From Pseudovibrio brasiliensis (GTDB lineage: Bacteria > Pseudomonadota > Alphaproteobacteria > Rhizobiales > Stappiaceae): 64,000 nt of DNA. Numbering within the stretch: position 1 is the first letter of the stretch; the number at the start of each line of letters is the position of its first letter. Of the stretch, positions 39,863 to 49,610 are shown piece by piece. Below the pieces are notes generated by a model. That model made no database searches, had not been told where the DNA came from, and saw only the letters and a program-made list of their open reading frames with translations. The stretch lies in assembly GCF_018282095.1 (NCBI RefSeq), contig NZ_CP074126.1, positions 1 through 64,000 of the forward strand. Direction: 5' to 3'. A program made the translations under genes and the position numbers.

Positions 39863-40763
39863 TGCGCACCCCCAATTATTTGAGAGAGATACATTGCCCC
39901 AATCCATTGAAAATGTTCTGAAAATCCATCGTTCTACGGAGCTGACAAGTCCTCTGGTGGTGGACTCTCCTCATTCTGGAGAGATCTATCCAGCCGACTT
40001 CCGCTCCTGCGTCCCAGCCAGTCGCTACAAATGCGCAGAAGACAGATACGTCCACGAACTCTTCGAAAAAGCCGCAGAAACCGGCGGCGTCTACCTCGAA
40101 GCTCTGTTTCCTCGCATTTACATTGACCCCAATCGCCGAGCAGACAACATTGACCCCGCCACTATCAAAGGCTGGACACGAGCTGCAAAACCAGATTTCC
40201 GCAGTGACCTCGGCAAAGGCCTCATCTGGACAGAAGCCCCACCCACCAGTGGTCCGCTTTATGATCGTGAGTTGAGCGTTGCGGAGATCGAAAACCGCAT
40301 AGATGCCTATTACACGCCCTACTACGACGCCCTAACCCGGCTCATGGAACAAGCTCACGCCCGTTTCGGTGTGGCCTATCATCTGGATTGCCACAGCATG
40401 CAGGCAGTCTCAACGGTGATGCATGAAACCGGAGCAGGCGAGAAGCGACCCGATATCACCTTGAGTGACCGCGAAGGGGCAACCTGCGATCCTGAGTACA
40501 TCAACACGGCGAAGGATATTCTGATCAGCCTCGGTTATGAAGTGAAGATCAACGATCCCTACAAAGGAGCTGAACTGGTCATTCACACAGGCCGCCCACA
40601 ACAGGGCTGGCACTCCCTCCAGATCGAAGTCAGCCGAGGTCTCTACATGAGCGAAGTAACGCTCGAAAAATACCCGAACTTCCCCAACCTCCAGCACGAC
40701 CTAGGCACCTTCGTGAATCGCCTCTCCGACTACACAAAACAAAAAATCACCGAACCCGCCTAA
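39852..40763 (+). CDS. N-formylglutamate amidohydrolase-family protein
   Basis: This is a 303-residue metallohydrolase of the FGase family. Landmarks are LVVDSPHSGEIYPADF (near residue 37), EDRYVHELFEKA, RIYIDPNRRADNIDP and AYHLDCHSMQAVS with a conserved metal-binding His. The reference enzyme releases formate from N-formyl-L-glutamate in histidine catabolism, but no hut genes are nearby; the transporter context instead suggests a related N-formyl or N-acyl amino acid or dipeptide brought in by this operon. Its start overlaps the preceding ATPase gene. Confidence 0.88.
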   Translation: MTADAHPQLFERDTLPQSIENVLKIHRSTELTSPLVVDSPHSGEIYPADFRSCVPASRYKCAEDRYVHELFEKAAETGGVYLEALFPRIYIDPNRRADNIDPATIKGWTRAAKPDFRSDLGKGLIWTEAPPTSGPLYDRELSVAEIENRIDAYYTPYYDALTRLMEQAHARFGVAYHLDCHSMQAVSTVMHETGAGEKRPDITLSDREGATCDPEYINTAKDILISLGYEVKINDPYKGAELVIHTGRPQQGWHSLQIEVSRGLYMSEVTLEKYPNFPNLQHDLGTFVNRLSDYTKQKITEPA

Positions 40764-40807
40764 CCACTCCAAGGCTGATCAGTACAAGTTCGGCTCTCAA
40801 ATAGGCA

Positions 40808-40837
40808 CTCTGCATCTCCTCAGTATGAGGTGCAGAG
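40808..40837 (+). terminator. Hairpin after the acyl-amino-acid operon
   Basis: CTCTGCA...CCTCA (40808-40822) pairs with TGAGG-TGCAGAG (40826-40837) around a GTA loop with a 3-base bulge. No T-run follows, so it may be a processing or Rho-dependent end. Confidence 0.5.
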
Positions 40838-41218
40838 GCACAAATCTCACCTCAAAATTGTGCATCTGTGCGGCGCTCTTTATCTCTGAGCTCTACGTGA
40901 TACTACAGATAAAATTCCTTATTTATTTCAATAAGTAACGCGCACAACGCATCAAGATAAAATCATTCTCAAGTCATAGTTGTCTCTAATAATAGATGAG
41001 CAGTATTCGTTTAATAAATTATCGATGATTAGATAAGAAATATATTTCACTGCTGGAAATATGTTGACCCTCTTGATTGTCTTCGCCATTTTTTCTTCAC
41101 GAACTGATTTTTGTTCGCGTTCCGCTGGAGGAACTGGTCCTGATTATTCTGGTCTGGTGCGGAATACTAATCATTTAGATGGCTATGCATTTAGCTTTCT
41201 ACCTTTTGGGAGGGGAAT
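40838..41218. promoter_or_regulatory. Upstream control region of the polyol/sugar operon
   Basis: A 380-base AT-rich gap has no convincing gene. It must hold the promoter of the following operon and probably the SorC-regulator operator, but I could not pick out one palindrome with confidence. GGGAGGGGA precedes the ATG at 41219. Confidence 0.5.
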
Positions 41219-42241
41219 ATGAAAAAGTTTATTGCCGGACTTGGTCTGGCTGCTGTTCTTGGGGCAACAGCACCAGCAACCGCAGGACAGGACAATCCAT
41301 TCCAGTGTGAAGAAGGCGAAACCTACGTCATGAACGTGATGGTTTCCGGTGTTGAATACTGGTTCCCGGTCTATGAAATGTTCAAGCAGGCTGCGCAGCA
41401 GATGGGTTGTAAAACCGTCTACACCGGCACACCGGAATATGACGTCAACAAACAGCTCGCCAGCTTTGAGCAGGCTCTGGCAAAGCAGCCAGCAGGCATT
41501 TTGCTGCACCCAATGAACTCTGACCCGTTCATCGAGCCAATCAACCGCGCAACGGAAATGGGAATTCCGGTTGTGACGTTTGCTGCGGACTCTCCAAACT
41601 CCAAGCGTGTTTCCTACATCACCTCAAACAATGTCAGCGAAGGCAAATACGCTGCTGATGCAGTTGCTGAGGCGATGGACGGCAAAGGCAAATACGCTGT
41701 TTTAGAAAATCCGGGTCAGGACAACCATGATGTACGCGTAAAAAGCTTTATCGCTCGCATGGAAGAAAAATGGCCTGATATGAAGCTCGCAACCCGCGCG
41801 GCTTCCAATCAGGACCCAACCAAAGCCTACAACGCCGTGCAGTCCATGGCTCAGGCTCATCCTGACCTTGGCGCGATCTTCATGCCAGAAGCAAACTCTG
41901 CTCTTGGTGCAGCTCAGGCGGCAAAAGAGCTCGGCGGCAAGATCAAGATCATGCATGCTGACGTCAACGCGAAGATGCTGGACCTGATCAAAGCAGGTGA
42001 AGTGTTTGGAGCAGTGAACCCGAACCAGGGCGTTCAGGGCTACATGGGCTTCATGATGCTGTGGCTGGCAAACCATAGCGACCTCATCGATCCGATGAAT
42101 GACTACAAGTCCGCAGGCTTCAACCCAATGGGTGTGCCTTACCTCGACAACGGCTTCTCCATCGTGACAGCCGCCAACGCCGATGACTTCTACTGGGACA
42201 AGTATCTGAAGCGTCGCGGCACCAAAGGCATCAACGAGTAA
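41219..42241 (+). CDS. Ribose-type ABC transporter, substrate-binding protein
   Basis: This is a 340-residue class B (Peripla_BP_4) solute-binding protein. Signal peptide MKKFIAGLGLAAVLGATAPA with cleavage near ATA-GQ. Fold landmarks are VSGVEYWFPVYEMFKQAAQQMG, LHPMNSDPFIEPINRATEMGIPVVTFAADSP and GAIFMPEANSALGAAQAAKELG. Such proteins bind pentoses, hexoses, polyols or AI-2. First gene of a ten-gene catabolic operon; a long hairpin follows. Confidence 0.9.
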   Translation: MKKFIAGLGLAAVLGATAPATAGQDNPFQCEEGETYVMNVMVSGVEYWFPVYEMFKQAAQQMGCKTVYTGTPEYDVNKQLASFEQALAKQPAGILLHPMNSDPFIEPINRATEMGIPVVTFAADSPNSKRVSYITSNNVSEGKYAADAVAEAMDGKGKYAVLENPGQDNHDVRVKSFIARMEEKWPDMKLATRAASNQDPTKAYNAVQSMAQAHPDLGAIFMPEANSALGAAQAAKELGGKIKIMHADVNAKMLDLIKAGEVFGAVNPNQGVQGYMGFMMLWLANHSDLIDPMNDYKSAGFNPMGVPYLDNGFSIVTAANADDFYWDKYLKRRGTKGINE

Positions 42242-42251
42242 GCCTGAATAC

Positions 42252-42291
42252 GAAGCCTCACGCTCATTGCGATACCGGAGTGTGAGGCTTC
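42252..42291 (+). other. Long hairpin between binding protein and ATPase genes
   Basis: GAAGCCTCACGCTC (42252-42265) pairs with GAGTGTGAGGCTTC (42278-42291), a 14-bp stem with one G-T wobble and 12-base loop. No T-run, so a 3'-end stabiliser for the binding-protein mRNA is more likely than a classical terminator. Confidence 0.7.
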
Positions 42292-42330
42292 ACACCAGTT
42301 CAATAACAGAGCTGGATCGGGGAGGGGAAT

Positions 42331-43851
42331 ATGAGCGAGCAGCCAATTCTGGAACTGCGCAACATCAGCAAATCATTCGGAGCGGTCAAAGCGTTGCAAG
42401 GCGTCTCATTTGAACTGCGAACTGGCGAAATCCACGCCCTTGCAGGTGAAAACGGAGCAGGCAAGTCCACCATGATGAACATCATTGACGGCATCCTGCA
42501 GCCCAGCGAAGGCGAGATCATCCTGCGCGGAGAAACTGTCACCATTGACGGCCCTGCTGATGCGCAAAAGCGCGGCATTGGGCTGGTCCATCAGGAAATT
42601 GCGTTGTGTCCGGATGTGTCTGTGGCAGAAAACATCTTCATGGCAGCCACAAACGCCCGCCGCTCTTTGTTCATGAACTACGCAGAGCTCAAGAAAAAAG
42701 CGGCAGAAATCCTTGCTCGCCTCTCACCAGTTGACCCCAATGTAAACGTCGAAAAAATCTCGATTTCCAACCAACAGATCGTCGAGATTGCCAAGGCGCT
42801 GACTTTGGACTGCGAAATCCTCATTCTCGACGAGCCGACTGCAGCGCTGACGGAAACTGAAGCGGTCGCTCTCTTCAAAATCATGCAAAAGCTGAAAGAA
42901 GATGGCATCAGCATCATCTACATCAGCCACCGCATGGCAGAAATCTTTGAGCAGTGTGACCGAGTCACCGTCCTGCGCGATGGCAAGTACATCTGCACCG
43001 ACAATGTGGCTGATATCACCCCGGATGATCTGATCGGCAAGCTGGTAGGCCGTGATCTGGGTGATCTCTACCCACCCAAGGCAGAAGACATTGATGCTTC
43101 CGCAACGCCTTTGCTGCGAGTGAAAGACTTGACCGACCCGGAGCGTTTCCGAAATATCAGTTTTGACCTGCGCCCCGGCGAAATCCTCGGCATCGGCGGC
43201 TTGATCGGCTCTGGCAGAAGCGAAATCCTGCAAGGTATCTGCAGTCTCTATCATCACGACTCTGGAGTGGTGGAGCTGGGCGGTGAAACCTTCCGCATCA
43301 ACTCCTATCAGGAGAGCATCAAAAAAGGCATCGTCTACCTTTCGGAAGACCGCAAAGGTGAGGGGGTCTTCCTCGATCTTTCTATCGCACAGAACGTTTC
43401 GGCTCTGGACGTAGACCAAGTCTCAACTGCTACAGGTGTGCTGGACCGGAAAGCTGAGCTTGAACAAGCCAAAACACTGGGTGAGCGCCTCAACCTCAAA
43501 CATGGCGGATTGGATTTGCCGGTTTCCTCCCTCAGCGGCGGAAATCAGCAAAAAGTGGCCATTGCCAAGATGCTCTCGGTAAACCCGAAAATCATCCTCA
43601 TGGACGAACCCACACGCGGCATTGATGTAGGCGCAAAAGTAGAGATCCACGCGCTGCTCCGTAGACTGGCAGAGGAAGGCATCGGCCTTGTGGTCGTCTC
43701 CTCTGAACTTCCCGAGTTGATCGGTCTGTGTGACCGCATTCTCGTGATCTGCGAAGGCGAGCTCAGTGGTGAAGTTGGGCCAGATGAAATGACCGAAGAA
43801 CGCATCATGGAACTGGCGTCTGGCTTGCGCACCAGCAAAACCGCCGCCTGA
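42331..43851 (+). CDS. Ribose-type ABC transporter ATPase (tandem domains)
   Basis: This is a 506-residue protein with two ATPase halves, as in RbsA/XylG/LsrA. First half: [24 protein letters not shown]. Second half: degenerate Walker [11 protein letters not shown], signature [15 protein letters not shown], Walker [15 protein letters not shown]. The asymmetric Walker A is normal for the class. It sits between the binding protein and the permease. Confidence 0.93.
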   Translation: MSEQPILELRNISKSFGAVKALQGVSFELRTGEIHALAGENGAGKSTMMNIIDGILQPSEGEIILRGETVTIDGPADAQKRGIGLVHQEIALCPDVSVAENIFMAATNARRSLFMNYAELKKKAAEILARLSPVDPNVNVEKISISNQQIVEIAKALTLDCEILILDEPTAALTETEAVALFKIMQKLKEDGISIIYISHRMAEIFEQCDRVTVLRDGKYICTDNVADITPDDLIGKLVGRDLGDLYPPKAEDIDASATPLLRVKDLTDPERFRNISFDLRPGEILGIGGLIGSGRSEILQGICSLYHHDSGVVELGGETFRINSYQESIKKGIVYLSEDRKGEGVFLDLSIAQNVSALDVDQVSTATGVLDRKAELEQAKTLGERLNLKHGGLDLPVSSLSGGNQQKVAIAKMLSVNPKIILMDEPTRGIDVGAKVEIHALLRRLAEEGIGLVVVSSELPELIGLCDRILVICEGELSGEVGPDEMTEERIMELASGLRTSKTAA

Positions 43852-43884
43852 TCCCCATTCGCCAGTTAATTGAAAGATTTAAGT

Positions 43885-44886
43885 ATGACAGAGACAGCAA
43901 CAACAGCAGGTGAGCAGCAGGTACTCAAAAGCCCAGCGCTCCGGCTCGGACACTTCAAGAACATGCGTGAAGCGGGTCTTCTCGCCATCATCATCACCCT
44001 TTGCATTGTGATGAGCTTCGCCTCGCCCTACTTCCTCACCTGGGCCAACATCAAAGCCATGCTACTCTCCTTCTCCGTAGAAGGCATTGTCGTGGTTGGC
44101 ATGACCATCCTGCTCATCGTCGGCGGCATCGACCTTTCTGTCGGTTCGGTCGTCTGCTTTGCAATGGTTGTTGGCGGCAAGCTGTTTCTGATGGGGATGG
44201 ACCCATGGCTGGCAAGCGGTGTTGCCGTTGTCCTCTGCGCAGGCATCGGTATGCTCATGGGCCTGTGTGTCACCAAGATAGGCCTCCATCACTTCATAGC
44301 CTCACTGGCCTTCATGGTGATCGTGCGCGGCATTTGTCTGGTCATCACCCAGGGCACCCCGCTGTCACTCTACACACTCCCTGCTGAGTTCAAATTCCTC
44401 GGGCAGGGCACAGTTTCAGGTATCCCGGTGGTGATCCTCATCTTCTTCGCCATCGTGCTCGCCTTCGACATCCTACTCCGCAAGGCAACTTTATTCCGCA
44501 AGGTGTTCTACACCGGCTCCAATGAGAAAGCCGCCGCTTACTCCGGCATCCGTACGGACAAGGTGAAGTTCTGGGTCACCGTCCTGTGTGCCACTCTCGC
44601 AGGCGTTGCCGGTGTCATCTACATGGCTCGCTTTGGAGCCGCGACACCAAACTTCGGCGTCGGCATGGAGCTCAACATCATCGCAGCAGCCGTTATCGGC
44701 GGTGCCAGCCTCAATGGTGGCTCAGGCACCATCCTCGGCGCAATACTTGGCGTGGTTCTGCTCTCCGTGGTCTCAAGCTCCCTCATCCTGCTGGATGTAT
44801 CTGTCTATTGGCAGGACTTGATCCGCGGCTGCATTCTGCTGGTGGCAGTCGCGCTTGATCATATCCTTCACAAGAAGCGCGCGTGA
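43885..44886 (+). CDS. Ribose-type ABC transporter permease
   Basis: This is a 333-residue inner-membrane permease of the RbsC/BPD_transp_2 family. Landmarks are GMTILLIVGGIDLSVGSVVCFAMVVGG, GLCVTKIGLHHFIASLAFMVIVRG and the FYTGSNEKAAAYSGIRTDKVKFWV loop that contacts the ATPase. About eight hydrophobic segments. ATG 43885 is chosen; an upstream TTG at 43870 is possible. It lies 7 bases before the regulator gene. Confidence 0.92.
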   Translation: MTETATTAGEQQVLKSPALRLGHFKNMREAGLLAIIITLCIVMSFASPYFLTWANIKAMLLSFSVEGIVVVGMTILLIVGGIDLSVGSVVCFAMVVGGKLFLMGMDPWLASGVAVVLCAGIGMLMGLCVTKIGLHHFIASLAFMVIVRGICLVITQGTPLSLYTLPAEFKFLGQGTVSGIPVVILIFFAIVLAFDILLRKATLFRKVFYTGSNEKAAAYSGIRTDKVKFWVTVLCATLAGVAGVIYMARFGAATPNFGVGMELNIIAAAVIGGASLNGGSGTILGAILGVVLLSVVSSSLILLDVSVYWQDLIRGCILLVAVALDHILHKKRA

Positions 44887-44893
44887 GGTAGCT

Positions 44894-45874
44894 ATGCTGA
44901 CAAAGATAGATCAGAGCGAACTGGACGCCACACGGCAAATCTACAAAGTCCTCGTCATGCACTTCATCGAAGGTAAGAGCCAGGCAGACATCGCCAAGTT
45001 GATTGGCGTCTCGCACCCCAAGGTCAACCGCATGATCAAACAAGGCCGCACTATGGGCATGGTGGATATCCAAATCCGATCGCCCTTCCGCTCCCTGTTC
45101 GATCTGGAGCACGAAATCGCAGGTCTCGGCGGACTGGACAGTGCCGTTGTCGCGGCAACAATCTCAGAGCAGGACGACGTTAACCTCGCATCCGTTGCCG
45201 AAGCCGCTGCCAAGCTGTTCCTTTCAAAACTCAAGGATGGCGATATCGTCACAGTCTCCGGCGGCAAGAGCATGTCTGCCTTTGTCGCTGCGCTGAAACC
45301 CGAGAAAACCTACAATGTGGTCGTGGTTCCAGCCACCGGCTGCTTGCAGGGCAATCACTTTATCGATGTGAACCACGTCACCGCCCAAATGGCAGAAGCG
45401 CTGGGCGGACGCAGCTACCAGCTCCACGCGCCAATCTTCGCTGAGAGCACGCAGCAGCGCGATATGCTTAAGGAAATGCGTCAAAACGAGTTCGTTCTGG
45501 AAATGGCGCGTAGAGCAACAATCGCAGTCGTTGGCATCGGCTCAATTCTGACCAAAGACTCCAGCTACTACAGCCTGCACCCGACCAATAAGGCGGACCG
45601 TAAAGCCATTTTGCAAAGCGGCGCCACGGGAGAGTTGCTGGCTCACTTAATTGAGGAACACGGACAGGCCTGCGGATATGCGTTGAACGATCAGCTCGTA
45701 AGCCTGACATTGGACGAACTCAGAAACATCCCTTTCACCATTGGCGTCGCAGCAGGAAAGCAAAAGGTGCTGCCGATCCGCACAATCCTGAAAGGCGACT
45801 ATATCAACGCTCTGGTGACGGATGAAAACACCTGTCGCACAGTTTTGCAGACAATGAATGAGGCCGAGAAATGA
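44894..45874 (+). CDS. SorC/DeoR-type sugar-binding transcriptional regulator
   Basis: This is a 326-residue regulator of the SorC family, which also contains LsrR and the erythritol regulator EryD. N-terminal helix-turn-helix HFIEGKSQADIAKLIGVSHPKVNRMIKQGRTMG (about residues 20-50) is followed by the sugar-phosphate-binding domain, with VSGGKSMSAFVAAL and VVGIGSI patterns. ATG 44894 has GAGG at 5 bases. Being inside the operon it probably responds to a phosphorylated pathway intermediate made by the FGGY kinase. Overlaps the next gene by 4 bases. Confidence 0.9.
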   Translation: MLTKIDQSELDATRQIYKVLVMHFIEGKSQADIAKLIGVSHPKVNRMIKQGRTMGMVDIQIRSPFRSLFDLEHEIAGLGGLDSAVVAATISEQDDVNLASVAEAAAKLFLSKLKDGDIVTVSGGKSMSAFVAALKPEKTYNVVVVPATGCLQGNHFIDVNHVTAQMAEALGGRSYQLHAPIFAESTQQRDMLKEMRQNEFVLEMARRATIAVVGIGSILTKDSSYYSLHPTNKADRKAILQSGATGELLAHLIEEHGQACGYALNDQLVSLTLDELRNIPFTIGVAAGKQKVLPIRTILKGDYINALVTDENTCRTVLQTMNEAEK

Positions 45875-46884
45875 CCACTTTAGCAACAAAGAGCAAAATG
45901 GAACTGCGCCCAATGGGCAAGTCCGGCATCGATGCCTCCGTCATTGGCCTCGGCACCTGGGCCATGGGCGGTTGGATGTGGGGCGGCGGTGATGACAAAG
46001 CCTCCATCGACGCAGTCCGCGCCTCTCTGGATGCAGGCGTCAGCCTAATTGACACCGCACCAGCTTACGGTCTGGGCCGCTCTGAAGAGCTTGTCGGCCA
46101 AGCCATCAAAGGCCGCCGGGAAGAAGTGGTGCTGGCCACCAAATGTGGCCTCGTCTGGCACACAGACAAAGGCACTCATTTCTTTGATGAGGAAGGTAAA
46201 CCAGTTTATCGCTATTTGGGCAAGGATTCCATCATCTACGAAGCAGAGCAAAGCCTGCGCCGTTTGCAGACGGATTACATCGATCTGTTCATCACCCACT
46301 GGCAGGACAGCACAACGCCAATTGCCGAAACAATGGACGCTCTGCTCACACTTAAACAGCAAGGCAAGATCCGTGCAATCGGCATCTCCAACGCGTCGCC
46401 TGAGGATCTGCAGGAGTATGTTGCCGCTGGGCAGCTGGATGCCATTCAGGAATGCTATTCCATGCTCGATAGAGGCATAGAGCAAACCCTGCTGCCGCTC
46501 TGCAAACAACACGATGTGGCAACGCTCAGCTACTCGTCACTCGCGCTTGGCCTGCTCTCTGGCAAGATCGGTCCTGACCGTGTGTTTGAAGGAGACGACC
46601 AGCGCCTCAAAAACCCGCGCTTCAGTGTAGACAACCGCATCAAGATCCAGAACTTCACCAAAGAGATCGAGCCTGTGGCGAAAGCCCACGACATCTCAAT
46701 CGCACAGACCGTGATTGCATGGACGCTGGCGCAGCCAGGCATCACCTACGCTCTGTGCGGAGCGCGAAACGTAAAACAGGCAACCGAGAACGCTCATGCA
46801 GGCACTTTGCAGCTGGCCGGAGATGAAATTGCCATGATTTCTCAGGCAATCGATCGCCATCTCTCCGGGTTTGACGACAACTAA
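45871..46884 (+). CDS. Aldo/keto reductase
   Basis: This is a 337-residue NADP(H)-dependent TIM-barrel oxidoreductase. Catalytic tetrad residues are visible in LIDTAPAYGLGRSEE (Asp, Tyr), VVLATKCGL (Lys) and DLFITHWQD (His). The cofactor site is in the C-terminal region (GARNVKQATENA). It overlaps the regulator stop (ATGA) and is followed by 96 bases containing two hairpins. Probably acts on the sugar, polyol or aldehyde handled by this operon. Confidence 0.92.
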   Translation: MTTLATKSKMELRPMGKSGIDASVIGLGTWAMGGWMWGGGDDKASIDAVRASLDAGVSLIDTAPAYGLGRSEELVGQAIKGRREEVVLATKCGLVWHTDKGTHFFDEEGKPVYRYLGKDSIIYEAEQSLRRLQTDYIDLFITHWQDSTTPIAETMDALLTLKQQGKIRAIGISNASPEDLQEYVAAGQLDAIQECYSMLDRGIEQTLLPLCKQHDVATLSYSSLALGLLSGKIGPDRVFEGDDQRLKNPRFSVDNRIKIQNFTKEIEPVAKAHDISIAQTVIAWTLAQPGITYALCGARNVKQATENAHAGTLQLAGDEIAMISQAIDRHLSGFDDN

Positions 46885-46913
46885 AACCCGCTCGGATTTC
46901 AAGGAATAACAGC

Positions 46914-46959
46914 GACCTCGGGGCAGTGAGGTCAGGCTGGACCGTCGACGAGATGGTCC
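46914..46959 (+). other. Two intercistronic hairpins
   Basis: GACCTC (46914-46919)/GAGGTC (46928-46933), then GGACC (46939-46943)/GGTCC (46955-46959). They lie just upstream of the ribosome binding site of the GlpD-like gene and may tune its translation or divide the transcript. Confidence 0.45.
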
Positions 46960-46980
46960 GGCAACGGGAGTGCTTTGGCT

Positions 46981-48747
46981 ATGGCCCATAATTCGCGGCA
47001 TATGGAACGGGACGATATCTGGGGGCGTTTAAAACAAAACACCACGCCAGATGTGCTTGTAATTGGCGCAGGCATCAACGGCATAAGCGTGTTTCGTGAA
47101 CTCGGGCTGGCAGGTGCAAACGTCATCCTTGTGGACGCCGCAGATTATTGCAGCGGCGCCAGCGCAGCCCTCTCCCGCATGGTCCATGGCGGCCTGCGAT
47201 ACCTTGAAAACGGCGAGTTCCGTCTTGTGCAGGAATCTCTCAAAGAGCGCAACGCGTTGCTCGCCAATGCCCCGCACTATGTGAAGCCCTTGCCAACATC
47301 GATCCCGATTTCCAGCTACTTCGACGGCATCATCGGCAGCACCCTGCGCTTCTTCCGCTTGAGCCAGTCTCAACCGCGCCGTGGTGCCTTGATGATCAAA
47401 GCGGGCCTGACGTTCTATGATCTTTTCACGCGCAAGAACAAAGTCATGCCCAGTCACCAGTTCTTCGGCAAAAAGGCGACCAGACAGAAGTTCCCACAAT
47501 ACCGCCCACAAACCCTCTGCAGCGCAACCTATTACGATGCATCGGTAACCCAGCCAGAGCGACTTGGCTTTGAAATCATTGAACAAACTCTCGCTGAAAA
47601 TCCGGCCACACTGGCCCTCAACTACACCCGCGCAACAGGTAAGGGCAATGGAGAGGTCATTCTCAATGACGAACTGAGCGGCCAGCAAGCCATCGTGAAG
47701 CCCAAGACGATCATCAACGCCACCGGCGCCTGGATCGACTTCACCAATGATGCCCTCACGGATGAGGCATCGTCACTCAAGAAACGCCTGATTGGCGGCA
47801 CCAAAGGCTCGCACCTCATGATCGACAATGAGGAACTACGCAAAGCCATTGGCGATCACATGGTCTACTTCGAAAACGAAGAAGGCCGCGTCTGTATTCT
47901 CTTTACCTATCAGGGTCTTGTGCTTGTCGGGTCCACAGACATCCGCGTTGAGAACCCAACCGGCATGATCTGCACTCAGGAAGAGCAGGACTATATCCTC
48001 AAATCGCTGGAAGGCATCTTCCCAAACATCAAGATAACCCCGGAGCAAATCCGCTTTAGCTTCGCCGGTGTTCGCCCTCTGCCTCACAGCAACTCCGCAA
48101 TCAACGGCCAGATCTCCCGAGACCACTCCTGCGTTGACCTTGGCCCACTGGCCGGAGGTTCAGCCCCGGTGCGCTGCATGGTCGGCGGCAAATGGACCAC
48201 CTTCCGCGCATTCGGTGAGCAAGTGGCAGACGCAGTGCTGGCAGACCTCGGCATGAAACGCACCCACTCCACGCTGGAGGCTCGCATTGGTGGCGGTGCC
48301 GCCTATCCGCAAACAGAAGCGCAGAGACAGCGCTGGTATCAGGCCGTTATGTCCGAAACAGGCGCCTCGCAGCAGCGCCTCGAAACCTTGCTGGAGCGGT
48401 ACGGAACCAAAGCCCGCGATGTTGCCCTCACCTGCGCCAACCAGCCAGACCAACCACTGGCGGATGCCGAAACCTACACCCACGCCGAGATCGCTCATCT
48501 CATCAATGTCGAACACGTCACCAGCATGCTCGATCTGGTCCTGCGCAGAACCCCCCTCGCCATCTCAGGCACGCTCACCACCAACACGCTGGAAGACACC
48601 TCCCGGATCTTCGCCAGCCAGCGTGGATGGGATGAGAACTTGCGGCAAGACCACGCCGCCGAAACTCGAAATTACCTCAGTGCCTATCACGGCATGAAGC
48701 AACTCATTGAAGATCATTTTGAAATGGAGACTTCCAATGTATCTTAG
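46981..48747 (+). CDS. FAD-dependent glycerol-3-phosphate dehydrogenase-like enzyme
   Basis: This is a 588-residue flavoprotein of the GlpD/EryB family. Rossmann FAD motif VLVIGAGINGISVFRELGLAG, then SRMVHGGLRYLENGEFRLV (GlpD signature) and the C-terminal alpha-glycerophosphate oxidase domain. GlpD-like enzymes oxidise a polyol phosphate and pass electrons to quinone; EryB does so for erythritol phosphate. The FGGY kinase and aldolase next door make a polyol-phosphate substrate more likely than housekeeping glycerol-3-phosphate. ATG 46981 has GGGAG upstream. Its end overlaps the aldolase start by 11 bases. Confidence 0.87.
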   Translation: MAHNSRHMERDDIWGRLKQNTTPDVLVIGAGINGISVFRELGLAGANVILVDAADYCSGASAALSRMVHGGLRYLENGEFRLVQESLKERNALLANAPHYVKPLPTSIPISSYFDGIIGSTLRFFRLSQSQPRRGALMIKAGLTFYDLFTRKNKVMPSHQFFGKKATRQKFPQYRPQTLCSATYYDASVTQPERLGFEIIEQTLAENPATLALNYTRATGKGNGEVILNDELSGQQAIVKPKTIINATGAWIDFTNDALTDEASSLKKRLIGGTKGSHLMIDNEELRKAIGDHMVYFENEEGRVCILFTYQGLVLVGSTDIRVENPTGMICTQEEQDYILKSLEGIFPNIKITPEQIRFSFAGVRPLPHSNSAINGQISRDHSCVDLGPLAGGSAPVRCMVGGKWTTFRAFGEQVADAVLADLGMKRTHSTLEARIGGGAAYPQTEAQRQRWYQAVMSETGASQQRLETLLERYGTKARDVALTCANQPDQPLADAETYTHAEIAHLINVEHVTSMLDLVLRRTPLAISGTLTTNTLEDTSRIFASQRGWDENLRQDHAAETRNYLSAYHGMKQLIEDHFEMETSNVS

Positions 48748-49591
48748 CAAAAAAGTGCGAATGAACCGCCTGTTCTCCGGTGGCAAATGTCTGGACGTCG
48801 CCATTGACCATGGTGTCTGCAACGAACCAACCTTCATGGATGGCTTGGAAGACATGGACGGGGTTGTGAAAGCGCTGGTAGATGCTGGCCCAGACGCCAT
48901 CCAGATGAACTACGGCCAGTCCGATCTGCTGCAAACCAGTGACGGCAAGAACAAGCCAGCATTGGTGATGCGCGTCGATATGGGCAACCCTTACAACGCA
49001 GAACGGCATCGCCATATGTGGGCGCTGATGCAAAATGAGGAAGAACCAATCCTCACAGCCCTGCGCATGGATGCGGCTTGTGTGGTCGTGAACCTGTTCA
49101 TGCTGCCGGATGAGCCGGACCTGTTTAAGCAATGCGTCCAAAACATCTCCCGCCTCACCAACGCCTGCGAAAAATACGGCATGCCGCTGATGATCGAACC
49201 GCTGGTCATGCAGCCAAACAGCGAGCGTGGTGGCTATCTGGTGGATGGTAATGCCGATAAGATCGTCACGCTGGTCCGTCTGGCGCGTGAGATGGGCGCA
49301 GATATCGTCAAAGCCGACCCAACCGATGATCCTGATGACTTCCACCGCGTAGTGGAAGCAGCCCGCTGCCCTGTGCTTGTACGCGGCGGCGGCAAGGAAG
49401 ACCTGCTGAAGGTCTTTGAAAAGTCGTCCCGTTTGATGCGTCAGGGGGCGCATGGCATGGTGTACGGTCGTAATATTTATCAGCATGACAATCCGCGCGG
49501 CGTGGTTCAGGCTCTCATGGCGATGATCCATCAGGATGTCGATGCAGCAGAAGCCTGGGCGATCTATCAGTCAGCCTTCGAAGCTGCATAA
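48737..49591 (+). CDS. Class I aldolase of the DeoC/LsrF/DhnA family
   Basis: This is a 284-residue TIM-barrel aldolase. Landmarks are KCLDVAIDHGVC (catalytic-site Asp, near residue 24), ADIVKADPTDDP (Schiff-base Lys near 192), PVLVRGGGKED and HGMVYGRNIYQHDNP (phosphate-binding Gly-rich end). Relatives cleave or form keto-sugar phosphates (fructose bisphosphate aldolase class I, LsrF thiolase). In this operon it would cleave the ketose phosphate made by the GlpD-like dehydrogenase. ATG 48737 is preferred (GGAGA upstream). Confidence 0.85.
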   Translation: MYLSKKVRMNRLFSGGKCLDVAIDHGVCNEPTFMDGLEDMDGVVKALVDAGPDAIQMNYGQSDLLQTSDGKNKPALVMRVDMGNPYNAERHRHMWALMQNEEEPILTALRMDAACVVVNLFMLPDEPDLFKQCVQNISRLTNACEKYGMPLMIEPLVMQPNSERGGYLVDGNADKIVTLVRLAREMGADIVKADPTDDPDDFHRVVEAARCPVLVRGGGKEDLLKVFEKSSRLMRQGAHGMVYGRNIYQHDNPRGVVQALMAMIHQDVDAAEAWAIYQSAFEAA

Positions 49592-49610
49592 TTGGGAATT
49601 GGGGGGAACC

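Noticed and set aside
39852-40763. N-formylglutamate amidohydrolase-like gene considered as part of histidine degradation (hutG)
   Set aside because: No other hut genes nearby and it overlaps a peptide-type ABC ATPase gene, so a transport-linked role fits better.
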